Source of the DNA: Clostridiales bacterium 1_7_47FAA | GTDB lineage: Bacteria > Bacillota > Clostridia > Lachnospirales > Lachnospiraceae | Reading direction: 5' to 3' | NCBI GenBank assembly: GCA_000155435.1 | Contig: DS990260.1 | Span: 2,033,052 to 2,097,051 of the forward strand | DNA: 64,000 nucleotides | Shown: positions 45,316-53,922 of the stretch, piece after piece | Layout: each line of letters begins with the position of its first letter | Position numbering within the stretch: position 1 is the first letter of the stretch | The notes under the pieces: generated by a model | What the model was told of the DNA's origin: nothing | Seen by the model: only the letters and a program-made list of their open reading frames with translations | Database searches by the model: none | Program-made: the position numbers and the translations under genes

Positions 45316-45349
45316 AAAAAGCCTCGCAGGTGAACCTGTGAGGTTTTTT
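45316..45349 (+). terminator. Terminator after tRNA-Arg
   Basis: CCTCGCAGGT (45322-45331) with ACCTGTGAGG (45334-45343), then TTTTTT. Confidence 0.92.
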
Positions 45350-45550
45350 GTTGTCTGTAATCTGTGTTGTCTGTAATCCTAATCCCATAAGCCTAATCCT
45401 ATTAATCGAAAACCGGCCGCATGGTTCCTGAACCGCCCAGCCGGTTCCGTCCGCCTTCATTAGGAACGAAAGGATGCAACGGGATTGTCCGGTGTCACAT
45501 ACCGCATCCCGTCTTTTCTCCCGCCCCAGGGAACCTCCTTTGCAACGGTA

Positions 45551-45862
45551 TCAGCCGTTCTCGTCCAGGACAGCCCGCACCACTTTAAGTATCTCCGGCG
45601 TGACCTTAATCATGCGCTGGCGTTTGGACACCTTAGCCACCGCATCCTCAAACCCCACTCCATCCCGCCCTGTCATGGCATCACGCATAAGGATATAATA
45701 GAGCATCAACCCACGGATTTCCACCCAGGGCAGCTTGGAGGCCAGCTCCTTCTCAACCGCTTTCTTCTGCTCGTCCCCTCCGGGAAAGATTCGGTACAGA
45801 TAGTCACGCTCATCCCGCTCCCGTTCTTCCCTGCTCTTAAATTCAAGTCCAAATAAACTCAT
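45551..45862 (-). CDS. Uncharacterised 103-aa cytoplasmic protein
   Basis: No family recognised. Charged N-terminus (FKSREERERDERDYLYRIFPGGDEQKKAV), then a helical segment LPWVEIRGLMLYYILMRDAMTGRDG and a basic end KRQRMIKVTPEILKVVRAVL. No signal peptide or membrane helix. Good ribosome site CAGGAGGG eight bases before the ATG supports reality. The 200 bases between it and the tRNA terminator show no gene. Confidence 0.65.
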   Translation of the reverse strand: MSLFGLEFKSREERERDERDYLYRIFPGGDEQKKAVEKELASKLPWVEIRGLMLYYILMRDAMTGRDGVGFEDAVAKVSKRQRMIKVTPEILKVVRAVLDENG

Positions 45863-45967
45863 GGTTCCCTCCTGTGTATTCTCTGATATGCCGTACAGCA
45901 GCCCTATGACCTAAAACACGCTCTATTACCAGTATAAAATCCACAGCGGGGAACGTCAAGGACATCT

Positions 45968-47317
45968 TTACTCCCCCTCCCGCATCATCTCCGTGCCGTA
46001 GAACACACCGCGGTCCAGCGAACCGTCCTGGCTGGCCACAATGGTGGTACATACCGCGTCCCCTGTTATATTGACAGCCGTCCTGCTCATATCCAGGATA
46101 CGGTCAATCCCCATGATAAGCGCTATGGCCTCCACCGGCAGCCCTACGGATGCAAATACCATGGAAAGGGTGATAAGTCCCACCCCAGGCACGCCTGCGG
46201 TACCGATGGAGGCCAGGGTGGCAGTGAGTATGACGGTCAGATAGTCTGCCACAGACAGATGGATTCCGAATGCCTGGGCCGCAAACACCACGGCCACACC
46301 CTGCATGATGGCCGTGCCGTCCATGTTGATGGTGGCCCCCAAGGGAATGGTGAATGAGGATACCCGCTTGGACACCCCCATTTTCCTGTGAAGGGTTTCA
46401 ATCGACATGGGGATGGTTGCATTGGAGGTGGCTGTGGAGAAGGCAAATCCCATGACCGGAAGGAACTTTTTCAGGAACACCCTTGGGCTTAAGCCTGTAA
46501 ATATCCTGAGTATGACCATATAAACCACCACACACTGTATGACCAGTGCAAGGAGGACGCCTGCCATATATTTGAGAAGAGGGACGAACGCATCAAAACC
46601 AATCCCTGAAAATGTCCTGGCCGTGAGGCAGAACACGCCGTATGGCGCCAGCTTCATGACCATCACGGTCATCTGCATCATCACATCATTGAACTGTCCG
46701 AAAAAGTTCCCCACTGTCTCAGCGCTTTCCCCAAGTCCTGCCAGAATGACCCCCACTAACAGCGCAAACAGGATGATGGACAGCATGTCCCCGCTTGCCA
46801 GAGCATGGATTGGATTGGTGGGGATGATATCCAGCAGGGTGTCCGCCAGCCCGGCCCGCTCTGCAATGGACACATCCGCCGCCTCGATGGACGACATGTC
46901 AAGCCCCTGGCCCGGATTGATTACATTGGCGGTAAGGATGGCAGCTGTTATGGCAAGGGCGGTGGTGACCAGATAAAAGCCCAGCGTCTTCACCCCTATC
47001 CGTCCCAGCTTCCCGGTATCCCCCATGGCCATGCTGCCGCAGACCAGGGAGCAGAACACCAGCGGAACCACCAGCATCTGCATGAGACGCAGGAACCCAT
47101 TTCCAATCACATAGAAAATGCCGTCTATCATCAGGCCGTCCCTGAAAGGCCCTGCCGGTACCACATAGTGGAACAGGATCCCGGCAGCCGCTCCCATAAG
47201 AAGTCCGATGAAAATTGCCGTGGTAAGCCCCGGCTTCCCCATCCCGCCTTCTTCCGCCCCATTCTTCCCCATTCCCCTATCCTTCCTCCCGTCATCCTTC
47301 CTCCATAACGTCCTCAT
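45968..47317 (-). CDS. Dicarboxylate/amino acid:cation symporter (DAACS family)
   Basis: GltP/DctA-like sodium or proton symporter for glutamate, aspartate or C4-acids, 449 aa. Signature stretches: the serine-rich-loop equivalent FSTATSNATIPMSIETLHRKMGVSKRVSSFTIPLGATINMDGTAIMQG, and LASIGTAGVPGVGLITLSMVF, DRILDMSRTAVNITGDAVCT. ATG 47317 overlaps the TGA of the preceding gene (ATGA) with GGGGAG ahead; the longer frame to 47374 would overlap it by 61 bases. Confidence 0.93.
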   Translation of the reverse strand: MRTLWRKDDGRKDRGMGKNGAEEGGMGKPGLTTAIFIGLLMGAAAGILFHYVVPAGPFRDGLMIDGIFYVIGNGFLRLMQMLVVPLVFCSLVCGSMAMGDTGKLGRIGVKTLGFYLVTTALAITAAILTANVINPGQGLDMSSIEAADVSIAERAGLADTLLDIIPTNPIHALASGDMLSIILFALLVGVILAGLGESAETVGNFFGQFNDVMMQMTVMVMKLAPYGVFCLTARTFSGIGFDAFVPLLKYMAGVLLALVIQCVVVYMVILRIFTGLSPRVFLKKFLPVMGFAFSTATSNATIPMSIETLHRKMGVSKRVSSFTIPLGATINMDGTAIMQGVAVVFAAQAFGIHLSVADYLTVILTATLASIGTAGVPGVGLITLSMVFASVGLPVEAIALIMGIDRILDMSRTAVNITGDAVCTTIVASQDGSLDRGVFYGTEMMREGE

Positions 47318-48207
47318 CTCCCCTGCCTCCAATCCATACCAGCCATACCTGTATCCTGACGCCTGCGTCTCCACTGCTCCATATACGCTTCCAGCATGAC
47401 CTTCCAGTCAGGAAGCAGGGCAATGCCGGAAATCCGCAGCATCATGTTATCCAGTACGCTGTAGGAAGGCCGCAGGGCATTCAGGTCATCATCCCCGCCC
47501 CGGGCCTGCATCACCGGGGCGCCGGTCCCTGACAGGCGCACTGCCTCCCTGGCAAATTCATAACGGCTGCAGCTTCCCTGTCCCGTCACATGATAAAGGC
47601 CGTCCTCCCCGTGGTACATCAGTTCCACTGTCTTTTCCGCCAGCTCCTCCGCCCCTGTGGGCGCTGCGTACTGGTCTGCGGCCGCATGTATGACCTGTCC
47701 CTGTTCCGCCATCCTTAGGATCTGCCCCAGGTAAGGGCTTCCCGCCCCGAATATCCAGGAACTCCTGATGATGATATGCCTGCTGCAGAATTCCCGTACA
47801 AAGTTCTCCCCTGCCAGCTTTGATTTCCCATATATGGTCTGTGGACCGGGGGTATCAAATTCCGTATATGGCTCCCGGCTGTCCCCGTCAAACACGTCAT
47901 CCGTGGAAAACTGTACCAGCCTGGCCTTTCCCATCCTGGCGGCCACGCTGAGATTCCTTGCCCCCAGTGCATTTACCTTAAACGCAAGCTCCGGTTCCCG
48001 CTGGCACCGGGCCAGGTCCGTAAGCCCTGCGCAGTTAATGATGAAATGGGGCCGGTTCATTCCCGCATACTCCATCACATCCCCTGAAACCGTGATATCC
48101 ACGGAATCCACATCCGTCAGGAGAAGTTCCACCGGTTCTGACCTTAAAAGCCCTGTCAGCTTGCGCCCAACCCTTCCATTTGCACCGCATATCCATATTT
48201 TCTGCAT
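47314..48207 (-). CDS. RmlD-like NAD(P)-dependent sugar reductase
   Basis: 297 aa extended short-chain dehydrogenase of the dTDP-4-dehydrorhamnose reductase family. Nucleotide loop ICGANGRVGRKLTGLL, VQFSTDDVFDG (catalytic Thr/Asp zone) and YGKSKLAGE (Tyr-x3-Lys). No other rhamnose gene is nearby, so use in nucleotide-sugar synthesis is uncertain; translationally coupled to the symporter. Confidence 0.83.
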   Translation of the reverse strand: MQKIWICGANGRVGRKLTGLLRSEPVELLLTDVDSVDITVSGDVMEYAGMNRPHFIINCAGLTDLARCQREPELAFKVNALGARNLSVAARMGKARLVQFSTDDVFDGDSREPYTEFDTPGPQTIYGKSKLAGENFVREFCSRHIIIRSSWIFGAGSPYLGQILRMAEQGQVIHAAADQYAAPTGAEELAEKTVELMYHGEDGLYHVTGQGSCSRYEFAREAVRLSGTGAPVMQARGGDDDLNALRPSYSVLDNMMLRISGIALLPDWKVMLEAYMEQWRRRRQDTGMAGMDWRQGR

Positions 48208-48260
48208 ATCATTTCTGCCTTCCTGTTCTTTATCTTGCTATTATTATGTACAGAAGGCGC

Positions 48261-48298
48261 AAAAAAACGGCATCCGAAGATAAATTCCGCGGATGCCG
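48261..48298 (-). terminator. Terminator of the alarmone synthetase gene
   Basis: CGGCATCCG (48268-48276) with CGGATGCCG (48290-48298), then TTTTTTT on the minus strand. Confidence 0.9.
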
Positions 48299-48334
48299 GC
48301 CTGATAGCCTGATGGATGGTTGTCCTGAGACCAC

Positions 48335-48931
48335 CTATTTCCTTTCATTGTGCGTTTCAAATTCATTTTCAATCTCTTCCAATATATGTGCGTAACGGCA
48401 GAATTCCGCTTCCAGCCTGTCCTTGTTCTCCGGCTGTTTTTTATAGCACACCCGGTGCTCCATACTGGCCCAGAAGTCCATGGCCATGGTCCTAAACTGC
48501 ACTTCCACCGGAAAGTACTCCATGGTGTCCAGACAGTACACCGGTATGCCTAAAACCAGGTGCAGGCTCCTGTAACCATTGGGCTTGGGTGATAGTATGT
48601 AGTCCTTTTCCTTAATCTCCACAAGATCTGTCTGGCGTTTCAGGATATTTACCATGTTATAGATATCATCCACAAAATAACAGATGACGCGTATGCCTGC
48701 AATGTCCTGAAGCTCGTTCCGGGCATTGGCGATGCTGTCCGTAAATCCAAGACGCCTGAGCTTATCCTCAATGCTCCTCTTTTCCTTAAGCCGGCTCTGG
48801 ATATTATGGATGGGGCCGGAAACATTCTTTTCTTTATACAGGCTGTGATTCAAAACCTCCAGACGGGTATTCAGCACACGCCTTGCATCCTCATAGGGCT
48901 TGATTAAATCGTAATATTGCTCATTGGTCAT
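48335..48931 (-). CDS. Small alarmone synthetase, GTP pyrophosphokinase family
   Basis: Makes (p)ppGpp from ATP and GTP/GDP. 198 aa, synthetase domain only, no hydrolase or ACT/TGS domain. RelA/SpoT motifs: IQSRLKEKRSIEDKLRR, DIAGIRVICYFVDDIYNM, SPKPNGYRSLHLVLGIP, EVQFRTMAMDFWASMEHRVCYKK. ATG 48931 is used; the frame opens at 48955. Resembles RelP/RelQ. Confidence 0.92.
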   Translation of the reverse strand: MTNEQYYDLIKPYEDARRVLNTRLEVLNHSLYKEKNVSGPIHNIQSRLKEKRSIEDKLRRLGFTDSIANARNELQDIAGIRVICYFVDDIYNMVNILKRQTDLVEIKEKDYILSPKPNGYRSLHLVLGIPVYCLDTMEYFPVEVQFRTMAMDFWASMEHRVCYKKQPENKDRLEAEFCRYAHILEEIENEFETHNERK

Positions 48932-49110
48932 CCCTCGCCCCTGCCTCCCTGTCATTTTCTTTTCACCGGCATGCCCTTAACATGCCCTTATGGCCCTCAT
49001 GTCCTTCACGCAGCCTTATCACTGCCATATTTATCCAGCATACAGGGAATTTGTGAGTATTTTGTGATGGGATTCTGAAATTTTCATTAGGATTCTATGG
49101 AAAAATAAAA

Positions 49111-49145
49111 GAAAAAAAGCAGCCATACCATAGGGATACGGCTGC
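49111..49145 (-). terminator. Terminator of the Arg-His-Gln tRNA operon
   Basis: GCAGCCATA (49119-49127) with TACGGCTGC (49137-49145), one mismatch, then TTTTTTTC on the minus strand. Confidence 0.9.
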
Positions 49146-49184
49146 TGACCGGGCCGCCCTCTGGCGCGCCTGTCATGAATGGAG

Positions 49185-49256
49185 CTGGGCCGGCGGGATT
49201 CGAACCCTCGAGTGCAGGAGTCAAAGTCCTGTGCCTTACCGCTTGGCGACGGCCCA
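49185..49256 (-). tRNA. tRNA-Gln (anticodon TTG)
   Basis: 72 bases; acceptor TGGGCCG/CGGCCCA with discriminator G, anticodon loop CTTTGAC, T-loop TTCGAAT. Third gene of a tRNA operon. CCA not encoded. Confidence 0.96.
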
Positions 49257-49293
49257 ATAAATCCGGATAAAAAAAAATTCCCAATAAGGGAAG

Positions 49294-49368
49294 GGTGAGT
49301 AGAGGGATTCGAACCCTCGGCCTCCAGAGCCACAATCTGGCGCGATAACCAACTTCGCCATACCCACC
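49294..49368 (-). tRNA. tRNA-His (anticodon GTG)
   Basis: 75 bases including the extra G at -1 that pairs with C73 (GGTGGGTA / TACTCACC), anticodon loop TTGTGGC. Middle gene of the operon. Confidence 0.96.
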
Positions 49369-49405
49369 ATAATATTATTATTCGCTTTTCAGAGCTTGCG
49401 CTCAA

Positions 49406-49479
<74 letters not shown>

Positions 49480-49541
49480 ATGCTCGCTGACAACTTACCA
49501 TGATGCCACACTTTGTCCGTCTACCGTTGTCAACGAGTCAT

Positions 49542-49570
49542 AGTTTACCATAGGTTCTGTAAGATTGCAA
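49542..49570 (-). promoter_or_regulatory. Candidate promoter of the Arg-His-Gln tRNA operon
   Basis: Minus-strand TTGCAA (49565-49570), 17-base spacer, TAAACT (49542-49547). Weaker than the other tRNA promoters here; a TTGACA nearby at 49527-49532 lacks a good -10. Confidence 0.45.
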
Positions 49571-49634
49571 GCACTTTTTTAATTTTTTTCCCTGGTTTTT
49601 TCGTGGATTATCCTGCCGGACGTCCGACGCTCCC

Positions 49635-50045
49635 CTACATCGTTCCTTCCATCATGGCAGACACATCCACGATTCCCTCTTTCCCAGCCTGGATAACCTC
49701 AGCGGGCAGCTGCTCAAATGGAACATTCTCCCGTATGAACAGGGCCTGGACAATGGATGCCATGTTGGCTCCCGCCACCACCTTGAGGTTCTTGCCCACC
49801 GGTTCTGTCAAAAGCTGCACCGCCACGTTAAAGGGCGAGCCGCCCAGGATGTCCGTCATCAGAAGCACGTCATCCGATTCAAGGGCATTGATGGCCTGGA
49901 TCATGTGGGATTTAAGCTCCTCTATGCCCTCTCCTTTTGTAAAATTAACAACCTGTACCTGTTCCGGCACCCCGGCCACCAGCTGGATGGCGCTCATCAC
50001 GCCCTGTGCATACTGTCCATGGCCGGTTATCACAATACCTGTCAC
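49635..50045 (-). CDS. PTS EIIA component, mannose/sorbose class
   Basis: 136-aa phosphocarrier receiving phosphate from HPr on His in ITGHGQYAQG (residue 9), with LMTDILGGSPFNVA as second family motif. Starts with GTG (50045), eight bases after AGGAGG. Last gene of the amino-sugar operon, 82 bases after the EIID gene. Confidence 0.92.
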   Translation of the reverse strand: MTGIVITGHGQYAQGVMSAIQLVAGVPEQVQVVNFTKGEGIEELKSHMIQAINALESDDVLLMTDILGGSPFNVAVQLLTEPVGKNLKVVAGANMASIVQALFIRENVPFEQLPAEVIQAGKEGIVDVSAMMEGTM

Positions 50046-50127
50046 CTTAATTCCTCCTGATATCTATTGTCTTCTCCCCTTTTCAGGCACCTGCCCTGGA
50101 GCGTGTCTGAACATCCAGTCCCGCCGT

Positions 50128-50997
50128 CTATGCGTAGAACCCGCTCATATACCCGATTCCGGTCAGTATGGCTGCCAGGACAAGGATCAGTCCCATCAGC
50201 TTAAGGGGTGACCACTTCTTCTTGGCATACAGCCAATACACGCCCAGGGTCAGCCCTAAGGGCACCAGACGCGGGAAAATGTTGTTGATTGTGGCGTCTG
50301 CGTTAAAAATCACCTGTCCTGCCAGCACCTCCCCGGTAGCGGCGTCAAACACGTCCTTCACAATCTGGAATGGGATGGAACAGCTGACAAAGGATGCAGT
50401 CAGGGCGCCGACCACCAGAAGTCCCATGAAGTTCATGGAATTGGTCAGGATATCCATCTTCCCGGTTGCCATGAACCCGGACATGCCCTCCAGGCCCGAC
50501 TTATATCCAAAGTAGAATAATTTCCTGGACAGGATGCAGGTCAGCACCGGATAAGCCAGCAGGTAGATGGCCGCGCCCACCCATGCCATGGAACTGTCCA
50601 GTCCCTGTGAGATGGACATACATATGGTCAGGAGGATGGGGATGATGGTGGCCACCCACAGTGAATCGCCGATGGCGGAGGTGGGGCCGATAAGGGCCAC
50701 CTTGACGGTGTTGATCACATCCGGCGTGCACTGTCCATTGGCATTGGCTTCCTCCATGCCGCACACGATGCCGTTACAGATGGAGCCTACCTGGGCCTCT
50801 GTGTTAAAAAGGGTCACGTGGCGCTTCAGGGCCTCGGCCTTTTCCTCTTTGCTGTCGTACAGTTCATCCACAACCGGCGCCATTGCCTGGCCAAAGGCCA
50901 TGCCCAGCATACTCTCCGCCTGCTGGGAGCAGCCGTTCCAGAAAAACCAGTTCCAGAAGGATTTATCCAATGTTTTTTTGCTTAACTGCCTGCTCAT
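50128..50997 (-). CDS. PTS EIID component, mannose/sorbose class
   Basis: 289-aa membrane protein of the sugar channel. EIID motifs: NWFFWNGCSQQAESMLGMAFGQAMAPVVDELY and LFNTEAQVGSICNGIVCGMEEANA, VKVALIGPTSAIGDSLWVATIIPI. Overlaps the EIIC stop (ATGA-type). Confidence 0.94.
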   Translation of the reverse strand: MSRQLSKKTLDKSFWNWFFWNGCSQQAESMLGMAFGQAMAPVVDELYDSKEEKAEALKRHVTLFNTEAQVGSICNGIVCGMEEANANGQCTPDVINTVKVALIGPTSAIGDSLWVATIIPILLTICMSISQGLDSSMAWVGAAIYLLAYPVLTCILSRKLFYFGYKSGLEGMSGFMATGKMDILTNSMNFMGLLVVGALTASFVSCSIPFQIVKDVFDAATGEVLAGQVIFNADATINNIFPRLVPLGLTLGVYWLYAKKKWSPLKLMGLILVLAAILTGIGYMSGFYA

Positions 50998-51779
50998 ACC
51001 CTTGCCTCCTTTTGCTCAATCTGAAACACATAGTAAATCACTGCCAGCAGGGTCGCGATGACAGCCACTGCCATGGTGTTTAAGTTAAAGTACGTCACCA
51101 GTACAAAGCCCAGCAGGAAAATGCAGATCTGCCACTGCTTTTTTAACAGGAAGGAGATGATGATCCCCATTCCAAGGGCAGCCATCATGCCCCCAAAGGT
51201 GCTGAGCAGGGTCGTAAGCCAGCCCGGTATCATGGATGCAAAGTCAGCCTGTGCCGATGCGGCCGTCATGGTGGTGAGAAGGATTACGGCCGGGATAAAA
51301 CGGCAGGCCAGGCCAATGAGCTGTCCGCATACAACATTGGGGATATACATCTTTCCTGTTTCCCCTGCCTCGGCGTATTTGTTGGCAAGGCGGTTTAAGG
51401 GCAGGTTCAGGGCGTAGGACAGGTTCCACACCATCTGTCCCACCAGACCGCCGATTCCAGCGAACACCACGGCCAGGCCGATTACCTGAGTGCTTTCCAT
51501 GCCTTTTCCGAATACCAGCGCCCCGGCCGTGCCTATGTAGGTGGCATAGGATAAATCCCAGGCCACTGCGCCGCCCGGCGTCACATTACCCATGTACATG
51601 ATCTGCAGGGCAATGCCCACAACCATGGCTGTCTGCAGGTCCCCCATGATCACGCCCACCACAAAGGATGCAACCAGCGGCCGTCCCAGGGTATACCATC
51701 CTATGGTATTACCTACAATGGAGCCAATGGAACCCAGATACACAAACAGTGAAATTGCTATAATCTGTAAGACACTCAT
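50994..51779 (-). CDS. PTS EIIC component, mannose/sorbose class
   Basis: 261-aa sugar-translocating membrane protein. GRPLVASFVVGVIMGDLQTAMVVGIALQIMYMGNVTPGGAVAWD is the EIIC-Man signature. Located between EIIB and EIID, the normal order. Specificity within N-acetylgalactosamine/mannose/sorbose-type systems cannot be told from sequence; neighbours suggest an amino sugar. Confidence 0.94.
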   Translation of the reverse strand: MSVLQIIAISLFVYLGSIGSIVGNTIGWYTLGRPLVASFVVGVIMGDLQTAMVVGIALQIMYMGNVTPGGAVAWDLSYATYIGTAGALVFGKGMESTQVIGLAVVFAGIGGLVGQMVWNLSYALNLPLNRLANKYAEAGETGKMYIPNVVCGQLIGLACRFIPAVILLTTMTAASAQADFASMIPGWLTTLLSTFGGMMAALGMGIIISFLLKKQWQICIFLLGFVLVTYFNLNTMAVAVIATLLAVIYYVFQIEQKEARV

Positions 51780-51797
51780 TTCTTCCCCTCCTATACG

Positions 51798-52286
51798 TTA
51801 AATTGTTTTCTTAAATGCTTCCCACGTTGTTCTGGATGAGGTGGGCAGCTGGTGGAAAAATACCTCCAGTCCGTCATTTGCAAACCCATCCAGTATTTCC
51901 ACATCCTGGTCGCTGAGGTAGAATATCCCCGTGGCCCCGTCCAACTTATGCCTGGAATCCTCCTTTTTAGCCAGGTTCCCCAGCATGATTGCCTTGGCCC
52001 CTCCTATCTCCTCCTTAAGGGCTGTCAGGACTTCGGGCTGCTTCACGATCATCAGCCGGTTCCCGGTTCCCGGGGTTTTCAGTATCTCCCTGGCCTCCTG
52101 GGTCGTGACAATGTGTGTTTTGTAGGTGCCCGGCACGCCCATGGTCATGATGGTCTTGAGCATGGGATTCTTGGCGCTCACATCATCCACTGCCACGATT
52201 TCCTTAATCTGCAGCGTGGGGCACCATGCCACGATGGTCTGTCCATGTATCAGCCTGTCGTCAATTCTTACATACAAATCTGCCAT
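51798..52286 (-). CDS. PTS EIIB component, mannose/sorbose class
   Basis: 162-aa cytoplasmic phosphotransfer domain; the phospho-His is in VRIDDRLIHGQTIVAW (about residue 15). ATG 52286 follows GAAAGGAGGAAC, 14 bases after murQ; the frame opening at 52331 would overlap murQ. Confidence 0.94.
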   Translation of the reverse strand: MADLYVRIDDRLIHGQTIVAWCPTLQIKEIVAVDDVSAKNPMLKTIMTMGVPGTYKTHIVTTQEAREILKTPGTGNRLMIVKQPEVLTALKEEIGGAKAIMLGNLAKKEDSRHKLDGATGIFYLSDQDVEILDGFANDGLEVFFHQLPTSSRTTWEAFKKTI

Positions 52287-52300
52287 TGCAGTTCCTCCTT

Positions 52301-53233
52301 TCAGGCACGGCCGCGCGCACCATCCAAACATTTCCTGACAAATCCTTTGTGGATTTCCAGACGTTCCTTTGCTTCTTCGGCGGTTACCCCTGCCAGAATC
52401 ATGACAATGGCAGCTTTAATCCCTCCATCTGCCTCTGAAAGGGCTGCCTGTGCCGCCTCCTCCGTGCAGCCGCATGCCATGGATACAATCCGTTTGGCCC
52501 GCTCCACCAGTTTCAGGTTCGTGGCCCGCATATCCACCATAAGGTTTCCATATACTTTTCCGATTCCCACCATAGATGCAGTGGAAATCATGTTCAGGAT
52601 CATCTTCTCCGCCGTACCCGCCTTAAGCCTTGTGGATCCTGTGAGGATTTCCGGCCCCGCGTCCACCTCGATGGCAATGTCCGAATAGGCTGAAAGCTCT
52701 GCCGGGCGGTTGCAGGAAAGCCCCACGCAGCACGCGCCCGCTTCCCTGGCATATTCCAATGCGCCGATACAGTACGGGGTACGCCCGGAAGCAGAAAGGG
52801 CCACCACCACATCCCGCCCATCCACATGGAGCTGTTCCAGGTCCTTCCTGGCTTCCTCCTTGGAATCCTCCGCTCCCTCCTGGGCGCGGACAAAGGCTTT
52901 CTCACCTCCTGCAATGATTCCCACCACCTCGTCCGTGGTGGAAAATGTGGGCAGGCACTCCACTGCATCCAGGATTCCCAGCCTGCCGCTGGTCCCTGCC
53001 CCGGCGTAAACCAGCCTGCCCCCCTGGTTCAGCGCGCGGATGACAGCCTCCACGGTTTCCTGGATCTGGGGCAGCACCTGCTTTACGGCCTCAATGACAT
53101 TTTTATCCTCTTCGTTCATCACGGTCAGGAGTTCCCCCACACTCATAAGGTCCAGGTCCAGTGTCCTAGGGTTCCTGCTCTCTGTCTTTAAACCGGATAA
53201 TACTTCCTTATCCTTCCCCTTCAGTCCTACCAT
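52301..53233 (-). CDS. murQ: N-acetylmuramic acid 6-phosphate etherase
   Basis: Cleaves the lactyl ether of MurNAc-6-phosphate to GlcNAc-6-phosphate and D-lactate, a peptidoglycan-recycling step. 310 aa SIS-domain enzyme: YAGAGTSGRLGILDAVECLPTF, LSASGRTPYCIGALEYA, and the signature ILTGSTRLKAGTAEKMILNM. Overlaps the deacetylase gene by seven bases with GAGGAACG as ribosome site. It gives the strongest clue to the operon's substrate. Confidence 0.96.
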   Translation of the reverse strand: MVGLKGKDKEVLSGLKTESRNPRTLDLDLMSVGELLTVMNEEDKNVIEAVKQVLPQIQETVEAVIRALNQGGRLVYAGAGTSGRLGILDAVECLPTFSTTDEVVGIIAGGEKAFVRAQEGAEDSKEEARKDLEQLHVDGRDVVVALSASGRTPYCIGALEYAREAGACCVGLSCNRPAELSAYSDIAIEVDAGPEILTGSTRLKAGTAEKMILNMISTASMVGIGKVYGNLMVDMRATNLKLVERAKRIVSMACGCTEEAAQAALSEADGGIKAAIVMILAGVTAEEAKERLEIHKGFVRKCLDGARGRA

Positions 53234-53907
53234 AAGCGTTCCTCTATCTGGCTTGCATACATGTAGCCCACTGTATTGCAGTCGTTTCCTGATTCAATTC
53301 CCCTTACCTTCAGGTTGGTGGTATAGTAAGGAATATACGGGAAATCGTTGATTTCCCCCTTAAATACCTGGTACTCCTTAAGGGCCTCAAACCACTGCTC
53401 CGTCTCCCCGCTGCTGAGGCTGTAATACGCCTGGGGGATAAAACCCTGCAGGTCCTCAAAGGTCTCGCCGTACACCAGCCGGATGGGATTCCCCTTTTTC
53501 CTGAGATGCTTCACAGCCAGGGTCACCGCGTCATGGGTATTGATATGTCTCGGATGCATGGAACCGCGCCAGTGGGTGATGACCAGCTCCACCTTTTCCT
53601 CTTCAAAATATCCTTCCAGCCTTCTGGCAAAGTCCTCCAGGGAGGGCATGCTGCTTGACACATATCCCAGCCATATGGTATCGCCGCCCAGGGCCTTGGC
53701 CGCCCTCTGGTTCTGGTCCAGAAGCGACTTAAGATATGCCTGTTTCTCCTCCTCCGTCGCACCTGGGTCCTCCAGCCTGCCCTGGGTCACATGGATTAGG
53801 GTGCAGTGGCTGCCCTGCTTTGCATATTTTAAGATCAATGGTCCTCCAAGCAGCTCCGCATCCAGTGAATGGGCTCCGATACTTACCACGCGTTTTGCTA
53901 TTTCCAT
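53227..53907 (-). CDS. PIG-L/LmbE-family deacetylase
   Basis: 226 aa zinc-dependent N-deacetylase fold. The N-terminal AHPDDE motif reads AHSLDAE and the second metal site is MHPRHINTHDAV, so His/Asp/His ligands can still be arranged. Family acts on N-acetylglucosamine-type groups of small molecules, sugars or mycothiol-like thiols. Placed between a GNAT acetyltransferase and MurQ. The altered first motif makes activity less certain. Confidence 0.82.
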   Translation of the reverse strand: MEIAKRVVSIGAHSLDAELLGGPLILKYAKQGSHCTLIHVTQGRLEDPGATEEEKQAYLKSLLDQNQRAAKALGGDTIWLGYVSSSMPSLEDFARRLEGYFEEEKVELVITHWRGSMHPRHINTHDAVTLAVKHLRKKGNPIRLVYGETFEDLQGFIPQAYYSLSSGETEQWFEALKEYQVFKGEINDFPYIPYYTTNLKVRGIESGNDCNTVGYMYASQIEERLW

Positions 53908-53922
53908 TTCCTATTCCCTCCC

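Noticed and set aside
49031..49405. 124-aa frame over the tRNA cluster
   Set aside because: It reads through the His and Gln tRNA genes and a terminator.
49527..49532. TTGACA as -35 for the Arg-His-Gln tRNA operon
   Set aside because: No acceptable -10 at 16-18 bases; TTGCAA/TAAACT upstream fits better.
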